64,000 nt of DNA from CAXMMR01 sp965198995 (GCA_965198995.1 CBDAQG010000001.1:372001-436000); one strand, 5' to 3'; numbered from the stretch's first letter, positions 1-8,250 are shown. The notes: generated from the sequence alone by a model not told the origin. Made by a program: numbers and translations.

Positions 1-239
1 CGCTGCGCTGGCGCCGCACGCTGACCCGGCAGAGCTTCGCCCGCGTCTGGCTGGTCTTCATCCTGGTCGCCGCCGGCGCCGCCCTGCTCGAATGGGCGCT
101 GACCTGCCTGCTGTCCTGGCGCCTCTATCCAGCCTGGCCCGGCCTGTTCGAGTTCCTGCTCGCCACCGGCATCTACCCGGCATTGTCGATGCTGCTGATC
201 CGCGCCCATCGCGGCCTCGCCGCACCCGAGCAGGCCTAG
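1..239 (+). CDS. mreD: Rod shape-determining protein MreD, C-terminal part
   Basis: The window opens inside this gene; about 78 codons up to the TAG at 237-239 are present. They encode two hydrophobic segments (around VWLVFILVAAGAALLEWALT and LFEFLLATGIYPALSMLLI) and a short polar tail, as at the end of the MreD inner-membrane protein. MreD works with MreC and the elongasome to keep rod shape. The assignment rests largely on position: mreD directly precedes mrdA and rodA in many alphaproteobacteria, and mrdA follows here after about 60 bp. The N-terminus lies outside the window. Confidence 0.75.
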   Translation, partial: LRWRRTLTRQSFARVWLVFILVAAGAALLEWALTCLLSWRLYPAWPGLFEFLLATGIYPALSMLLIRAHRGLAAPEQA

Positions 240-300
240 CCATCCCACCCGCCCCGCCGCACACGCGCATCCTGGCCCGCACCCGCACCAGGCGCCCGCC

Positions 301-2181
301 ATGCGCGTAGTGCGCGAAAGCCGCCGCAGCCGCGTCTTCACCCGCCGCGCCCTGGTGCTCATGGCCGCCCAGGCCGGCGCCCTCGGCGCCCTCGGCGCCC
401 GCCTCTACCACGTGCAGGTCGCCGACGGCCAAAAGTACCGCACCCTGGCCGAGAGCAACCGCATCAGCGCCCGCCTGATCGCCGCACCCCGCGGCCACAT
501 CACCGACCGCTTCGGCGTCCCCATCGCCGGCAACAAGCTGAACTGGCGCGCCTTGCTGCTCGCCGAGCAAACCACCGACGTGCAGGGCTCGCTCGACACC
601 TTCAGCCGCATCCTGCCGCTGCCCGACCACGACCGCGCCCGTATCGAGCGCGAGCTCGCCCACCGCCGCCGCTTCATCCCGATCACGCTGCGCGAGTTCC
701 TCACCTGGGAAGACATGGCCCGCATCGAGGTCAACGCCCCCGACCTGCCCGGCGTCGTCGTCGACGTCGGCACGACGCGGGAATACCCGTTCGGCCCGCG
801 CCTCGCCCACGTCGTCGGCTACGTCGCACCCCCCAACGACGCCGACGAGAGCGAGGACCCGGTGCTCGCTTTGCCCGGCACCCGCATCGGCCGCGCCGGC
901 CTCGAGAAGTTCCACGAGCAGGACCTGCGCGGCGACGCCGGCGAGGTCCAGATGGAGGTCAACGCCCTCGGCCGCGTCATCCGCGAGCTCGACCGCCAGG
1001 ACGGCCAGCCCGGCGACACCATCACCACCACGCTCGACGTCGGCCTGCAGCAGCAGACGCTCGACCACCTGGGCGACCTGTCCGCCTCCGCCGTGGTGAT
1101 GGACTGCCGCAACGGCGAAGTGCTGGCGATGGCCACCAACCCCTCCTTCGACCCGGCCCTGTTCGACAGCGGCGTCTCCCAGGCGCAGTGGAACGAGTGG
1201 ACCGACAACAGCCGCACCCCGCTGATCAACAAGGCCAGCGCCGGCGTCTACCCGCCCGGCTCCACCTTCAAGATGGCGGTCGCCATTGCCGCCCTGCAGG
1301 CCGGCACCCTCACCCCCGGCGACCGCATCAACTGCCCCGGCCACTACGACGTCGGCGACACCCGCTTCCACTGCTGGCGCAAGGGCGGCCACGGCTCGCT
1401 CGACCTGCATGGCGGGCTGAAGAACAGCTGCGACGTGTTCTTCTACGAGGTCGCCCGCCGCGTCGGCATCGACGCTATCGCCCAGACCGCCAACAGCCTC
1501 GGCATCGGCGTCCCCCTCGCGGTCGACCTGCCGGGTGCCCGCACCGGCCTGATGCCCACCCGCGAATGGCGCCGCCGCCACGGCCACCCCTGGAACATCG
1601 GCGACACCATCGTCAGCGGCATCGGCCAGGGCTACATCGAAACCACGCCGCTCGCCCTGGCCACCTACGTCTCCCGCCTGGCCACCGGCCGCGCCGTCGT
1701 GCCGCACCTCACGCGCGCCATCGAGGGCGAGCCGCAAACCGGCGCCAGCCCCATCGACTGGCCGCGCCTGGCCATCCCCGAGCCGATGCTGCAGGCCGTC
1801 CGCGCCGGCATGTTCGCGGTGGTCAACGAGGCCGGCGGCACCGCCCCGCACGCCCGCCTCGGCCTCCCCGGCGTGCAGCTCGCCGGCAAGACCGGCTCCA
1901 GCCAGGTGCACCACGTCGACCGCTGGGCCCGCGAGCACGGCCACTTCAACTCGGCCAAACTCCCCTGGGAGCAACGCCCGCACGCCCTCTTCGTCTGCTT
2001 CGCCCCGTACGACGCGCCGCGCTACGCGATCTCCGTCGTCGTCGAACACGGCAACGCCGGCGCCGACGTCGCCGCCCCCCTCGCCCGCGACATCATGCGC
2101 GACACCCTCGCCCGTGACCCAGCCGAACGCACCAAGCCACCGCAGACCTTGGCCGACGCGGGCGAGAGCAAGGGCGGATAA
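301..2181 (+). CDS. mrdA: Penicillin-binding protein 2 (peptidoglycan transpeptidase)
   Basis: 626 aa, the usual PBP2 length. PBP2 is the class B transpeptidase that cross-links lateral-wall peptidoglycan with RodA. A single N-terminal membrane anchor (about residues 16-36) follows a basic stretch. The dimerisation domain follows, then the transpeptidase domain with all three active-site motifs: S321-T-F-K, S376-C-D and K530-T-G. The ATG at 301 has no clear Shine-Dalgarno, but the basic N-terminus and anchor fit. It sits between mreD and rodA; a 500-bp repeat-filled gap separates it from rodA, so the usual tight mrdA-rodA coupling is broken here. Confidence 0.95.
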   Translation: MRVVRESRRSRVFTRRALVLMAAQAGALGALGARLYHVQVADGQKYRTLAESNRISARLIAAPRGHITDRFGVPIAGNKLNWRALLLAEQTTDVQGSLDTFSRILPLPDHDRARIERELAHRRRFIPITLREFLTWEDMARIEVNAPDLPGVVVDVGTTREYPFGPRLAHVVGYVAPPNDADESEDPVLALPGTRIGRAGLEKFHEQDLRGDAGEVQMEVNALGRVIRELDRQDGQPGDTITTTLDVGLQQQTLDHLGDLSASAVVMDCRNGEVLAMATNPSFDPALFDSGVSQAQWNEWTDNSRTPLINKASAGVYPPGSTFKMAVAIAALQAGTLTPGDRINCPGHYDVGDTRFHCWRKGGHGSLDLHGGLKNSCDVFFYEVARRVGIDAIAQTANSLGIGVPLAVDLPGARTGLMPTREWRRRHGHPWNIGDTIVSGIGQGYIETTPLALATYVSRLATGRAVVPHLTRAIEGEPQTGASPIDWPRLAIPEPMLQAVRAGMFAVVNEAGGTAPHARLGLPGVQLAGKTGSSQVHHVDRWAREHGHFNSAKLPWEQRPHALFVCFAPYDAPRYAISVVVEHGNAGADVAAPLARDIMRDTLARDPAERTKPPQTLADAGESKGG

Positions 2182-2182
2182 G

Positions 2183-2661
2183 AACGGCCAGGGCTCTGCC
2201 CTGGACCCGTCACGCGACAGCGTGCTGCGCACGTCACGCGACAGCGTGCTGCGCACGTCACGCGACAGCGTGCTGCGCACGTCACGCGACAGCGTGCTGC
2301 GCACGTCATGCGACAGCGTGCTGCGCACGTCACGCGACAGCGTGCTGCGCACGTCATGCGACAGCGTGCTGCGCACGACGGGGGCGGCGCCCCCAGACCC
2401 GCATCCGTCTGAGAGCGTACACAACCTCTTTCCTACTCGGCGAAGCCATCAGCATCCGCCTCCCACAGCACCGACCTCGCCAAGGGATCATGGATAAAAA
2501 ATGGATTTCAAAGGCTCCGCCTTGAATGGGGTCGAGGGGAGGGAAAGCTCCTCGCCTTTCTTCTCCGCCAAGCAAGAAGGTGCCCAAACAGCCTCTTACG
2601 GATGCGGGTCTGGGGGCGCCGCCCCCAGCGGTGTCCAGAGGCAGAGCCTCTGGCCGTCCTT
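2183..2661 (+). repeat. Family A composite palindromic element, copy A1 (nested)
   Basis: Fills the mrdA-rodA gap. A reverse-oriented element (2183 to about 2562) carries an arm with a CAGGGCTCTGCCCTG hairpin, a 24-bp tandem array and GGGGGCGGCGCCCCC. After a centre containing GGCGAAGCC comes the opposite arm with AAAGGCTCCGCCTT. A second, half element follows (TCCGCCAAGCAAG, GGATGCGGGTCTGGGGGCG, CCAGAGGCAGAGCCTCTGG). It looks like one copy inserted beside or into another. No gene is visible inside. Confidence 0.85.
2209..2376 (+). repeat. Tandem array, 7 units of 24 bp, inside element A1
   Basis: Seven head-to-tail units start at 2209, 2233, 2257, 2281, 2305, 2329 and 2353. Each begins GTCACGCGAC (GTCATGCGAC in units 5 and 7) and ends AGCGTGCTGCGCAC. 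Units are otherwise identical, suggesting recent expansion. Because the period is divisible by 3 the array stays open in several frames, but I see no sign that it is translated. Confidence 0.95.
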
Positions 2662-2679
2662 CGCGCTATAACCCCCCGC

Positions 2680-3825
2680 ATGCTCTCCGACCGCCGCCTC
2701 ATCCGCGCCGAGCCTGATTTCGGCCTGCTGACCAAGCTCTGGCAGATCCAGTGGCCTTACGTGCTGCTGCTCTGCCTGCTCGCCGGCGTCGGCTACGTCG
2801 CCCTCTACTCCGCCGGCGGCGGCCCGGAGCCGTACGCCACGCGCGACGCCATTCGCTTCGCCGCCGGCCTGCTGATGATGCTGGCGCTCGCGCTGATCGA
2901 CATCCGCCTCCTCGCCCGTCTCGCCTGGCCGCTCTACGGCGTCTCGCTCGTCCTGCTCGCCCTGGTGCTGCGCATCGGCCATATCGGCAAGGGTGCCGAG
3001 CGCTGGATTGACATCGCCGGCCTGCAGCTCCAGCCGAGCGAGCTGATGAAGGTGGCGCTGGTGATGGCGCTCGCCTCCTGGTTCCACCGGGCGAGCTGGG
3101 AGCGCATGGCCAACCCGCTGTTCCTGGTCCCGCCGGCGCTCGCCACCCTGCTGCCGGTGGCGCTGATCCTCAAGGAGCCCAACCTCGGCACGGCGGTGAT
3201 CACTGCCGTCGTCGGCGCTGCCGTGTTCGTCGCCGCCGGCATGCGCTGGTGGCTGATGGGCTTGGTGGCAGCGCCGCTGCCGTTCGGCGCCACGGCGGCC
3301 TTCAACCATCTGCATGACTACCAGCGCGCCCGCATCACCACCTTCCTCAATCCGGAGAGCGATCCCCTCGGCGCCGGCTACAACATCATCCAGAGCAAGA
3401 TCGCGCTCGGCTCCGGCGGCCTATGGGGCAAGGGCTTCATGCAGGGCACCCAGGCGCACCTGAACTTCCTGCCCGAGAAGCAGACCGACTTCATCTTCTC
3501 GATCATCGCCGAGGAGTGGGGCCTGGTCGGCGCCGGCGCGGTGCTGGCGCTGCTGCTGCTGATCGTGCTGGGCGGCATGCTGATGGCGCTGCGCTGCCGC
3601 CACCAGTTCGGCCGCCTGCTCGCCCTCGGCCTGTCGATGAACTTCTTCATGTATGTGCTGGTCAACATCGCCATGGTGACCGGCTCGATCCCGGTCGGCG
3701 GCGTGCCGCTGCCGCTGGTCTCGCATGGCGGCTCGGCGATGCTGACCGTGATGTTCGCCTTCGGCCTGCTGATGTCCGTGCACGTGCACCGCGACGTCGA
3801 GTGGAGCGAGGAGCGCGAGGCTTGA
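2680..3825 (+). CDS. rodA: Peptidoglycan glycosyltransferase RodA (SEDS family)
   Basis: 381 aa from ATG 2680. An upstream in-frame extension to 2602 is rejected because it is encoded by the repeat. RodA polymerises glycan strands for the lateral wall and pairs with PBP2. About ten membrane segments are visible, starting with WPYVLLLCLLAGVGYVALYS. SEDS signature stretches are present: QLQPSELMKVALVMALA, LKEPNLGTA, the YNIIQSKIALGSGGLWGKG loop and the GGVPLPLVSHGGSAML end motif. The stop overlaps the next gene by TTGA. Confidence 0.95.
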   Translation: MLSDRRLIRAEPDFGLLTKLWQIQWPYVLLLCLLAGVGYVALYSAGGGPEPYATRDAIRFAAGLLMMLALALIDIRLLARLAWPLYGVSLVLLALVLRIGHIGKGAERWIDIAGLQLQPSELMKVALVMALASWFHRASWERMANPLFLVPPALATLLPVALILKEPNLGTAVITAVVGAAVFVAAGMRWWLMGLVAAPLPFGATAAFNHLHDYQRARITTFLNPESDPLGAGYNIIQSKIALGSGGLWGKGFMQGTQAHLNFLPEKQTDFIFSIIAEEWGLVGAGAVLALLLLIVLGGMLMALRCRHQFGRLLALGLSMNFFMYVLVNIAMVTGSIPVGGVPLPLVSHGGSAMLTVMFAFGLLMSVHVHRDVEWSEEREA

Positions 3826-4370
3826 CCGCCGAGACGTCCGACACGCCGACGGTGCCGCCGCCCGGCGCCCGCACGCTGAGCAGCGCGCTGCGGCGCAACA
3901 TGGCGGTGCTCGGCGAGCGCCGGCAGCAGGCGGCGCTGGCCGCCTCCCGCGAGGAGCGGCTGGCGGCGGCGATCACCCGCTTCACCGGCAGCATGACGTT
4001 CATCTACCTGCACCTGGCGCTCTACGGCGCCTGGATTTTCGCCAATCTCGGCCTCGTGCGGGCGCTGCCGAAATTCGACCCGTCCTTCGTCATCCTGGCC
4101 ACCGAGGCGTCGGTCGAGGCGATCTTCCTGTCGACCTTCGTGCTGATCAGCCAGAACCGCGGCGCCGCGGCGGCCGACAAGCGCGCCGACCTCGATTTGC
4201 ACATCAACCTGCTGGCCGAGCACGAGCTGACCAAGCTCACCGCGGTGGTGACGGCGATCGCCCTGCGGCTGCAGGTGCCCCTCGACTCGGTCGAGGAGCT
4301 CGAGGAGGTGCAGAAAGACGTCGCCCCGGAGGCGGTGCTGGACGAGCTCGATCGGCAGCAGGACGTCTGA
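3822..4370 (+). CDS. DUF1003 family membrane protein
   Basis: 182 aa if started at TTG 3822, which overlaps the rodA stop as TTGA and implies translational coupling. After a polar, Arg/Ala-rich N-terminus there are two hydrophobic segments (about MTFIYLHLALYGAWIFANL and VEAIFLSTFVLISQNR), then ADKRADLDLHINLLAEHELTK, the conserved core of DUF1003. A Glu-rich tail (LDSVEELEEVQKDV) ends the protein. The molecular role of the family is unknown; the rodA coupling may be fortuitous. Confidence 0.85.
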   Translation: MTAETSDTPTVPPPGARTLSSALRRNMAVLGERRQQAALAASREERLAAAITRFTGSMTFIYLHLALYGAWIFANLGLVRALPKFDPSFVILATEASVEAIFLSTFVLISQNRGAAAADKRADLDLHINLLAEHELTKLTAVVTAIALRLQVPLDSVEELEEVQKDVAPEAVLDELDRQQDV

Positions 4371-4420
4371 CGGCGCCTAGCTGATTCCGCACCGGCACCG
4401 TAATGAAACAGGATGTGGAA

Positions 4421-4611
4421 GGAAGGCAAGGGGCCTTGCCCCTTGACCCCATCAAAGGCGGAGCCTTTGAAATCCATCTATGAGCGATGTTCCACCCGCG
4501 CGGTCGGTGCGGCGGGAAGTAGGTTCGATCGGCTTCGCCAAGCAAGTGAAGAGCGCACCGAGACCTCAACGGATGCGGGTCTGGGGTCGCCGCCCCCAGC
4601 GGCGGGCTTCC
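4421..4611 (+). repeat. Family A element, copy A2
   Basis: Full copy. Left arm GGAAGGCAAGGGGCC...CCCCTTG with the AAAGGCGGAGCCTTT hairpin; centre with GGCTTCGCCAAGCAAG; right arm GGATGCGGGTCTGGGG...CCCCCAGC and a shortened end. It lies between two convergent genes, and its right end touches the leuA stop codon at 4611. Confidence 0.85.
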
Positions 4612-6188
4612 TAGGCCGAAAGCGCCGTCGGCTCCCGCCGCTCGCGCTTCACCAGCAGCTTGTTCAGCGCGTGCACATACGCCCGCGCGGACGCCACGAT
4701 GGTGTCCGTGTCCGCCCCCTGCCCGTCCACCATCTTGCCGTTCTCCTCCAGCCGGACGCTGGTGCGCGCCTGCGCGTCCGTCCCGCTCGTCACCGCGCCC
4801 ACCGAGAACAGCACCAGCGTCGCCTCATGCGCGAACGCCGCCCGAATGGCGTTGAACGTCGCGTCCACCGGGCCGTCGCCGGCCGCCTCGCTGTCGCAAT
4901 GCACCCCGTCGATCTCGAGCTCCAGCACCGCCCGTGACGGCCCGCGCGAGCCGGCGCGGATGTCGAGTGCGACGAAGCGGATCCGGTCATGCCCGCGCAG
5001 CACCTCATCGTCGACCAGCGCCACGATGTCCTCGTCGTAGACCACCTTCTTGCGGTCCGCGAGGTCCTTGAAGCGCCGGAACGCGTCGTTGAGCTGGTTG
5101 TCGCCAACCTCGCCGTAGCCGAGTGCGCGCAGCTTGTCGCGAAACGCCGCCCGCCCCGAATGCTTGCCCATCACCAGGCTCGACTTGGTCCAGCCAACGC
5201 TCTCCGGCGTCATGATCTCGTACGTCGCCGCGTTCTTCAGGATGCCGTCCTGATGGATGCCGCTCTCATGCGCGAACGCGTTCCGCCCGACGATCGCCTT
5301 GTTCGGCTGCACGTCGAACCCGGTGATCGCCGCCAGCAGCCGCGAGGTGCGCAGGATCGCCTCGCTGCGAATGCCGGTGCCGAACGGCACCCGATCATGG
5401 CGGGTCCGGATCGCCATCACGACCTCCTCGAGCGCCGCATTGCCGGCCCGCTCGCCGATGCCGTTCACCGTGCACTCGATCTGCCGCACCCCGGCGCCAA
5501 CCGAGGCGAGCGTGTTGGCGACGGCCAGCCCGAGGTCGTTATGATTGTGGCACGACAGGATCACCTCGCCCGCCCCCGGCACCCGCTCGCGCAGCATGGT
5601 GAACAGCCGCGCCATGTCCTCGGGCAGCGCATAGCCCACCGTGTCCGGAATATTGATCGTGGTCGCCCCCGCCGCGATCGCCGCCTCGACGCAGCGGCAC
5701 AGAAACTCCGGCTCGGTGCGGCTGCCGTCCTCGGCCGACCACTCCACGTCGTCGATCAGCCGCCGCGCCGCCACCGTGCCGGCGGTGATCGCCTCCAGCA
5801 CCGTCTCCGGCTCCATGCGCAGCTTGAACTTCATGTGCAGCGGCGAGGTCGAGATGAAGGTGTGGATGCGCCCCCGCGCCGCGCCGCGGATCGCCTCGCC
5901 GGCGCGCGCGATGTCGTCCCGCCCGCCGGTCCGCGCCAGCGCGCAGATCACCGGCCCGCGCACCGCCTCGGCGATATGCCGAACACTCTCGAAATCGCCC
6001 GGCGAGGCGATCGGAAACCCCGCCTCGATCACGTCGACCCCGAGCTCGGCGAGAGCCACCGCCATGCGCAGCTTCTCGTCGATGTTCATCGAGAAGCCCG
6101 GCGACTGCTCGCCGTCGCGCAACGTGGTGTCGAAGATGATGACGCGGTCGTCGGCGATGTCGCCGAAACTCGGATGTCGCATGGTCAT
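4611..6188 (-). CDS. leuA: 2-isopropylmalate synthase
   Basis: 525 aa. Condenses acetyl-CoA with 2-oxoisovalerate, the first committed step of leucine synthesis, and is normally feedback-inhibited by leucine. The DRE-TIM signature D20-TTLRDGEQSPG is present, then the metal-binding LSCHNHNDLGLAV, NGIGERAGNAALEE, and a C-terminal LeuA regulatory domain. CAGGAGCC lies about 9 nt before the ATG at 6188 and supports this start. Upstream is a possible attenuator (6250-6374). It is the last gene of the minus-strand ilvBHC-leuA neighbourhood. Confidence 0.96.
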   Translation of the reverse strand: MTMRHPSFGDIADDRVIIFDTTLRDGEQSPGFSMNIDEKLRMAVALAELGVDVIEAGFPIASPGDFESVRHIAEAVRGPVICALARTGGRDDIARAGEAIRGAARGRIHTFISTSPLHMKFKLRMEPETVLEAITAGTVAARRLIDDVEWSAEDGSRTEPEFLCRCVEAAIAAGATTINIPDTVGYALPEDMARLFTMLRERVPGAGEVILSCHNHNDLGLAVANTLASVGAGVRQIECTVNGIGERAGNAALEEVVMAIRTRHDRVPFGTGIRSEAILRTSRLLAAITGFDVQPNKAIVGRNAFAHESGIHQDGILKNAATYEIMTPESVGWTKSSLVMGKHSGRAAFRDKLRALGYGEVGDNQLNDAFRRFKDLADRKKVVYDEDIVALVDDEVLRGHDRIRFVALDIRAGSRGPSRAVLELEIDGVHCDSEAAGDGPVDATFNAIRAAFAHEATLVLFSVGAVTSGTDAQARTSVRLEENGKMVDGQGADTDTIVASARAYVHALNKLLVKRERREPTALSA

Positions 6189-6249
6189 GGAACTGGCTCC
6201 TGGCAGACCCGAGGCTCACGGCGCCGAGGCTGAAACGGTCAAGCGCACC

Positions 6250-6297
6250 CCCCTGAACCGGCCCGACGGAGCACGCTGCCCGGCAGGCCGTCAGGGG
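6250..6297 (-). promoter_or_regulatory. Possible attenuator hairpin upstream of leuA
   Basis: On the minus strand CCCCTGAcGGCC (overlapping the stop codon of a short leader ORF) can pair with GGCCggtTCAGGGG, enclosing a smaller GC hairpin. A stem overlapping a leader-peptide stop just before leuA is the layout of ribosome-mediated attenuation. No U-tract follows, so it may act on translation initiation or be chance in GC-rich DNA. Confidence 0.35.
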
Positions 6298-6374
6298 CTG
6301 GTAAGTCGGCGCCCGCCGCAACCCGCCACGCGCAGGCGCACCACCGGAGCCGGTCGAAGCACTCTGACCATCAT
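6291..6374 (-). CDS. Candidate leuA leader peptide (27 aa)
   Basis: Begins with two consecutive ATG codons at 6374 and 6371 and ends at TGA 6291-6293, about 100 nt before leuA. Its first 16 residues read MMVRVLRPAPVVRLRV: seven of the fourteen after the two Met are Val or Leu, unusual even for this genome. That fits a branched-chain-amino-acid sensing leader, but the Shine-Dalgarno is weak and no run of Leu codons exists. Inference only. Confidence 0.35.
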   Translation of the reverse strand: MMVRVLRPAPVVRLRVAGCGGRRLTSP

Positions 6375-6509
6375 GCCATTGGGCCTAGCAAGCCATAGCC
6401 TGCCGAGGCAAGCGCCACCCGCGCAGGACGGCCATCCGCCAGGCGGACGGCGTACGCGACTGCGCCGCCGGTCAGCCCGGCGGCGCCGCGTCACTCGATA
6501 AAAGCGGCC

Positions 6510-6851
6510 TTACTGAGCCGGCGGCGTGCTGCTGTCGGTGCTCGGCGTCGCGCTGGAGCTGGGCTTCATGTGGTGGTGGTGGCGCCGAGAGTGATGACGG
6601 CGATGGTGGTGGTGCGTCGTCGTCGTCGTCGTGGTGGTCGTGGTGGTGGCGCCCGGCGCGGTCGTGGCCGCAGCCGGCGGCGTGGTGTCGGGCGTCGCCG
6701 GAGCCGGGGTCGCCGCCGGCGGCGCCGTGTCGGTCGTCGCCGGCGGCGTGGTCGTCGTTGCCGGTGGCGTCGTGGTCGTGGTCTGGGCAAGCGCCGGGCT
6801 GACGGCGAGAGAAAGCGTGAGCAGGGCAGCGCCCAGCGTCTTGACGGTCAT
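6510..6851 (-). CDS. Secreted Thr/Pro/Ala-rich, His-rich small protein
   Basis: 113 aa with a clear signal peptide (MTVKTLGAALLTLSLAVSPA, then LAQ, cleavage likely after ALA-Q). The mature part is low complexity: Thr/Pro/Ala blocks of the type TTTPPATTTTPPATTDTAPP, then a run of eleven threonines, then a basic His cluster HHHHRRHHSRRHHHH, and a Ser/Thr/Pro end. No known domain. The His cluster could bind metal or be simple codon expansion. ATG 6851 has AGGAGTTATC just upstream, a good ribosome site. It lies between leuA and a PRC-barrel protein. Confidence 0.7.
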   Translation of the reverse strand: MTVKTLGAALLTLSLAVSPALAQTTTTTPPATTTTPPATTDTAPPAATPAPATPDTTPPAAATTAPGATTTTTTTTTTTHHHHRRHHSRRHHHHMKPSSSATPSTDSSTPPAQ

Positions 6852-6961
6852 GATAACTCCTGTGGGGCAGACTGCAGATGGCCGAAAGGCTTGGGCAGCG
6901 AGGGACCGACAGCGCCGTCATGGCGCCATCGCGCCCCTTCAAGCCGAGTTACTGGACTGTG

Positions 6962-7396
6962 TCAGCTATTTTTTACGTAATGAAACTCCGTCATCGACTT
7001 CAGCTTGCCCTTGGTCGCCGCCGGCAGCACAACCCTGTTGTCGTGAAACCGCAGCCGCGCGAACGGCACCTCCACCAGCCGGTCCCCCACACCGAGAAAC
7101 CCGCCCACCGACAGGATCGCCAAGGTCGGCCTGCCGTCAGCCACAATCAGGTCATTCACCGTGCCGACACTGTCGTCATGGTCGTTATAAACTGGCGAGC
7201 CGACTATGCGGCTGGCCCGAAACCCACCCGCCGCCGCGATGTCGCTGGTCGTCCCGGCATTGCCGGTGATCACCGTCTTGCCCCCCGCCATCGTCGCCGT
7301 CCCCTGCGCCGGCACTGCCCCACCCGTGGACTGCGCCCAACCCGGCACCGCGATCAGCAAGGCGAACACGAACACAAAGGCAGGCTTGATCAGCAT
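6962..7396 (-). CDS. Exported PRC-barrel domain protein
   Basis: 144 aa. ATG 7396 is chosen because GGAGAG stands just before it; longer readings run into the repeat. Signal peptide MLIKPAFVFVFALLIAVPG with a WAQ cleavage region. The mature part contains a PRC-barrel-like stretch: GFRASRIVGSPVYNDHDDSV followed by GTVNDLIV, then LAILSVGGFLGVGDRLVEVP and FARLRF. Such periplasmic proteins are common in Acetobacteraceae and related groups; specific function unknown. Its promoter side abuts the large array-bearing element A3. Confidence 0.8.
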   Translation of the reverse strand: MLIKPAFVFVFALLIAVPGWAQSTGGAVPAQGTATMAGGKTVITGNAGTTSDIAAAGGFRASRIVGSPVYNDHDDSVGTVNDLIVADGRPTLAILSVGGFLGVGDRLVEVPFARLRFHDNRVVLPAATKGKLKSMTEFHYVKNS

Positions 7397-7416
7397 CCTA
7401 CTCTCCAGGTGAAGCC

Positions 7417-8250
7417 AGGAAGGCGAGGGGCTTTGCCCCTCGACCCCATTAAAGGCGGAGCCTTTAAAATCCATTTTCTTATCCATGACGCCATGGCGAG
7501 GTCCATGCCGTGAGACGCAAAATCGATTGGCGTCGCCGAGCAAGAAAGCACCCGCTTAGACCCCAAACGGATGCGGATCTGGGGCGCCGCCCGTCGTGCG
7601 AAGGCACGCTCGCGCTTGACCTGCGAAGGCACGCTCGCGCGTGACCTGCGAAGGCACGCTCGCGCATGACCTGCGAAGGCACGCTCGCGCATGACCTGCG
7701 AACCCACGCTCGCGCATGACCCGCGAAGGCGCGCTCGCGTATGACCTGCGAACCCACGCTCGCGCATGACCTGCGACAGCACGCTCGCGCATGACCCGCG
7801 AAGGCACGCTCGCGCATGACCCGCGAAGGCACGCTCGCGCATGACCTGCGAACCCACGCTCGCGCATGACCTGCGAAGGCACGCTCGCGCATGACCTGCG
7901 AAGGCACGCTCGCGCATGACCTGCGAAGGCACGCTCGCGCATGACCCGCGAACCCACGCTCGCGCATGACCCGCGAACCCACGCTCGCGCATGACCCGCG
8001 AACCCACGCTCGCGCATGACCTGCGAACCCACGCTCGCGCATGACCCGCGAAGGCGCGCTCGCGTATGACCTGCGAACCCACGCTCGCGCATGACCTGCG
8101 ACAGCACGCTCGCGCATGACCCGCGAACCCACGCTCGCGCATGACCCGCGAACCCACGCTCGCGCATGACCCGCGAACCCACGCTCGCGCATGACCTGCG
8201 AAGGCACGCTCGCGCATGACGGCGTCCAGAGGCAGAGCCCTGGCTTGCCT
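7417..8250 (+). repeat. Family A element A3, expanded to about 830 bp
   Basis: Left arm at 7417-7475 (GGCGAGGGGCTTTGCCCCTCG and the AAAGGCGGAGCCTTT hairpin), centre with GGCGTCGCCGAGCAAG, then a right arm whose second hairpin has become a 625-bp tandem array (7596-8220). It closes with CCAGAGGCAGAGCCCTGG next to the ilvC stop. The long open frames through this region, on all three minus frames, are products of the array and not genes. Confidence 0.9.
7596..8220 (+). repeat. Tandem array, exactly 25 units of 25 bp
   Basis: Head-to-tail units, mostly of the form CTGCGAAGGCACGCTC then GCGCATGAC. They vary at a few fixed positions (GAAGGCACG, GAACCCACG, GAAGGCGCG, GACAGCACG; CTG or CCG at the start; CATGAC, TATGAC, GTGAC). 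A block of four units in one specific order (7696-7795) recurs identically at 8021-8120, 13 units later, so segments have been duplicated. No spacers, so not CRISPR. GTCATGCG-type ends make each unit partly palindromic. Confidence 0.95.

Noticed and set aside
58..2424. 788-codon open frame antisense to mrdA
   Set aside because: High GC opens long antisense frames; PBP2 on the other strand has all catalytic motifs, while this frame has only Gly/Ala/Val-rich low-complexity sequence.
2596..3315. Minus-strand frame over rodA
   Set aside because: Antisense shadow rich in Gln/His/Arg; the SEDS protein on the plus strand is unambiguous.
7596..8220. CRISPR array
   Set aside because: Units are directly contiguous with no unique spacers, and no cas genes are present.
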